Of a DNA stretch of 8,824 nucleotides, positions 7,619 through 8,824 are shown piece after piece. The position numbers and the translations under genes are program-made. Positions within the stretch are counted from its first letter, which is position 1. Each line of letters opens with the position of its first letter. A model generated the notes under the pieces. The model was not told where the DNA came from. It made no database searches and saw nothing but the letters and a program-made list of their open reading frames with translations. The stretch comes from Candidatus Zipacnadia bacterium (GTDB taxonomy: Bacteria; Armatimonadota; Zipacnadia; Zipacnadales; Zipacnadaceae): assembly GCA_029821455.1 (NCBI GenBank), contig JALGTI010000111.1:1-8824 (forward strand), read 5' to 3'.

Positions 7619-7655
7619 AAGTGGACCAAGATTCGGGGTTCAGAGCACCCCTACA
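7619..7655 (-). repeat. IS terminal inverted repeat, transposase-proximal end
   Basis: Read on the minus strand from 7655 it starts TGTAGGGGTGCTCTGAA and continues CCCCGAATCTTGGTCCACTT. The blocks GTGCTC (7648-7643), CCCCG (7638-7634), TCTT (7631-7628) and GGTCCAC (7627-7621) match the opposite end. It lies about 50 nt upstream of the orfA start, a normal distance in the family. Confidence 0.55.
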
Positions 7656-7753
7656 GCCAGGGCCGGAAGGTGGGGCCTAGCCGAGCCCGGAGGGGATGGC
7701 TGCAAACTGCGTCAGTACCACCATCCCAACTGCCCGAACGCAAGAAAAATCAT
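7656..7753. other. Non-coding stretch between IS remnant and promoter of the rightmost gene
   Basis: No gene seen. An inverted pair GGGATGG (7693-7699) and CCATCCC (7721-7727), the same heptamer as in the IS hairpin, is separated by 21 nt. An A-rich run (AAGAAAAAT, 7742-7750) lies just upstream of the promoter and could act as an UP element. Confidence 0.35.
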
Positions 7754-7781
7754 TTGCCATAACCACGCTAACTGGTAGAAT
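7754..7781 (+). promoter_or_regulatory. Sigma70-type promoter of the zinc-ribbon membrane protein gene
   Basis: TTGCCA (7754-7759) and TAGAAT (7776-7781) are 16 nt apart, and TGG directly before the second box makes an extended -10. An A-rich stretch lies upstream. Transcription would start near 7788, giving a leader of about 120 nt before the ATG at 7910. I saw no riboswitch or strong structure in that leader. Confidence 0.55.
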
Positions 7782-7909
7782 AGCCCTGAAGAGGCAGAGG
7801 CGTGTGGTAGCAAACCGGGCCAGTGTCCTTTTTGCAGGAGACATCTTCCTCAGCTATCAATATGAGGCGCATTAGTTGCGTGCAGTTGCCAATCGTGGGA
7901 GGCAGTGCC

Positions 7910-8653
7910 ATGCACGACGGAATAAACCCGGTGTACTGTCCTGAGTGCAAGCGGCAAATTCCGCAGGATGCGGACCACTGCCCCTATTGTGCGGCACCCG
8001 CTTCTCTGCAGGCGCGTAAAGGACAACGCCAGCGACAACTCGCGGAGCAAGATGTCCCGACAGGGCACGAAGAAACCTCAGATAGCAGTGAGGAGGCTAC
8101 AAGCCAAAGGCCGCATACGCCGCCTTCTGGTGTGCGCCCTACGGCGATGACACGTGATGAAAAGGTCGGTTGTGTCGCAATAACGGTGATAGTCGTCCTT
8201 CTTGGATGTGTCTATTTCGTCAACCGTGCTGAAAGGAAGCATACTGGGGTAGAGCACAAACCGAAAGCAGGACCACCTCAGCAAGCGAAAGTGCAACCAC
8301 AAAGGCAGCGGCAAACCGCAGGCTCTCTAACACCTGCTGCCCTGACCGCGTATTGCCGGCAGGCTATACAAATCGAAAATCAGGGGTGGGAGGGGAGGGC
8401 GTTGGGCGACGGGATCCCGGATATCGTTTATCTCTATTTGCCTCCGCAAGTATCTGTTGACAGTATTGAAGCCATTTGGGGTGCGCCGAATCTGACACTT
8501 GATGACAATCTCTTCGCGTGGAATATCTGGTTTGATGACAAGGGCCTGGCTCAGTCTTGGCCTAACAAACCGTACGGATACTGCACCCATGTCGTGGACG
8601 TAAAGGTACTGCCCAGCGGGAAGCTAGCGCTCTGGGCGGTAACATTCCCATGA
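7910..8653 (+). CDS. Zinc-ribbon, single-pass membrane protein of unknown function
   Basis: A 247-residue protein I do not recognise. The ATG at 7910 is chosen because GGGAGG (7897-7902) lies 7 nt upstream; the open frame extends upstream to 7823 without such a site. Residues 7-29 form a zinc ribbon with two CxxC knuckles, YCPECKRQIPQDADHCPYC (C10, C13, C24, C27). A polar, low-complexity linker follows (about 31-80), then one membrane helix at about 86-104 (VGCVAITVIVVLLGCVYFV). A basic, Gln-rich stretch (105-137) precedes a C-terminal domain (138-247) with C149 and C225, acidic and aromatic residues, and no motif I can name. Positive charge after the helix makes the topology unclear. It is divergent from the cas operon with the IS remnant between them, so a CRISPR role is not implied. 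The layout is common among poorly characterised bacterial membrane proteins. Confidence 0.8.
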   Translation: MHDGINPVYCPECKRQIPQDADHCPYCAAPASLQARKGQRQRQLAEQDVPTGHEETSDSSEEATSQRPHTPPSGVRPTAMTRDEKVGCVAITVIVVLLGCVYFVNRAERKHTGVEHKPKAGPPQQAKVQPQRQRQTAGSLTPAALTAYCRQAIQIENQGWEGRALGDGIPDIVYLYLPPQVSVDSIEAIWGAPNLTLDDNLFAWNIWFDDKGLAQSWPNKPYGYCTHVVDVKVLPSGKLALWAVTFP

Positions 8654-8824
8654 ATTTCCTTTGCGTGTCAGCCGAAGCTGCGTCATAATGTTGAAGAAAC
8701 CGGTGAGTTTGATTAACTCGACGATGCGATCGGCTGTGACCTGATAGTATGGAAAGAGGGGCACGCCTGGAGCGGGTGGCATTTAGCGATTACATTCGCC
8801 GTGTCACCTTTGATCAACAGGAGA
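8654..8824. other. Right-hand edge without a convincing gene
   Basis: Nothing firm is seen. The last bases end in AGGAGA, which could be the ribosome site of a plus-strand gene starting just past the edge. A 52-codon minus-strand frame (8782-8624) overlaps the end of the upstream gene and has no ribosome site. Confidence 0.35.

Larger units (their letters stand above)
7183..7655 (-). mobile_element. Degenerate, internally deleted IS3-family insertion sequence
   Basis: About 473 bp, much shorter than the usual 1.2-1.5 kb of a complete IS3-family element. It is bounded by imperfect inverted repeats that begin TG and, on the plus strand, end CA, as is usual in the family. Inside lies a reading frame that joins the first part of orfA to the last part of orfB and is broken by two stops. 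Ends are estimated from the inverted-repeat match. I see no convincing target-site duplication (AGG before, GCC after), which suggests an old insertion or a slight error in the ends. It cannot make transposase itself. It is oriented like the cas operon and lies 220 bp upstream of cas3. Confidence 0.75.

Noticed and set aside
7180..7658. Target-site duplication of the IS remnant.
   Set aside because: The bases next to the estimated ends (AGG and GCC) do not match, and shifting the ends by a few bases did not give a convincing pair.
6964..7909. Search for a CRISPR array next to the cas operon.
   Set aside because: No regularly spaced direct repeats of 25-40 nt are seen; the repeated elements here are IS ends and short hairpins.
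8624..8782. Minus-strand frame of 52 codons ending LTRKGNSWECYRPER.
   Set aside because: It has no ribosome site, overlaps the end of the upstream gene in antisense, and I could not link it to a family. It could be a remnant, but nothing supports this.

Overview
This is GC-rich bacterial DNA. Most of it is the interference half of a CRISPR-Cas system of type I-G (formerly I-U). Four genes run on the minus strand in the order cas3, csx17 (cas8g), csb1 (cas7g) and csb2 (cas5-cas6-like). I identify them from recalled family motifs; no database search was possible. No RNA gene, CRISPR array or adaptation gene (cas1, cas2, cas4) lies in the window. If present, they most likely lie past the left edge, beyond the truncated csb2. 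The phylum cannot be told with confidence; type I-G is scattered over several GC-rich bacterial groups.

Layout. Positions 1-6963 hold the cas operon, read from right to left. cas3 and csx17 overlap by 8 nt, csx17 and csb1 are 26 nt apart, and csb1 and csb2 are 4 nt apart. Every gene has a strong Shine-Dalgarno sequence, so this looks like one transcript with coupled translation. The likely products are a crRNA-guided complex (Csb2 processing the crRNA and capping its end, Csb1 as backbone, Csx17 as large subunit) and a Cas3 helicase with a C-terminal HD nuclease that degrades the target. All catalytic motifs I looked for in Cas3 are present.

Positions 6964-7182 are the region upstream of the operon, with a candidate -10 box and a striking 29-bp dyad that could be an operator. 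Positions 7183-7655 hold a dead, internally deleted IS3-family insertion sequence: the first codons of orfA are joined in frame to the last part of orfB, two stops interrupt the reading frame, and degenerate terminal inverted repeats remain. Positions 7656-7909 carry a good sigma70-type promoter and leader for the rightmost gene.

Positions 7910-8653 encode, on the plus strand and divergent from the cas genes, an unrecognised protein with an N-terminal double-CxxC zinc ribbon, one membrane segment and a C-terminal domain of unknown function. The last 171 bases hold no convincing gene. The CRISPR type itself is known. The less ordinary points are the dyad at the operon promoter, the IS deletion fusion just upstream, the possible internal start in csx17 and the unknown zinc-ribbon membrane protein.
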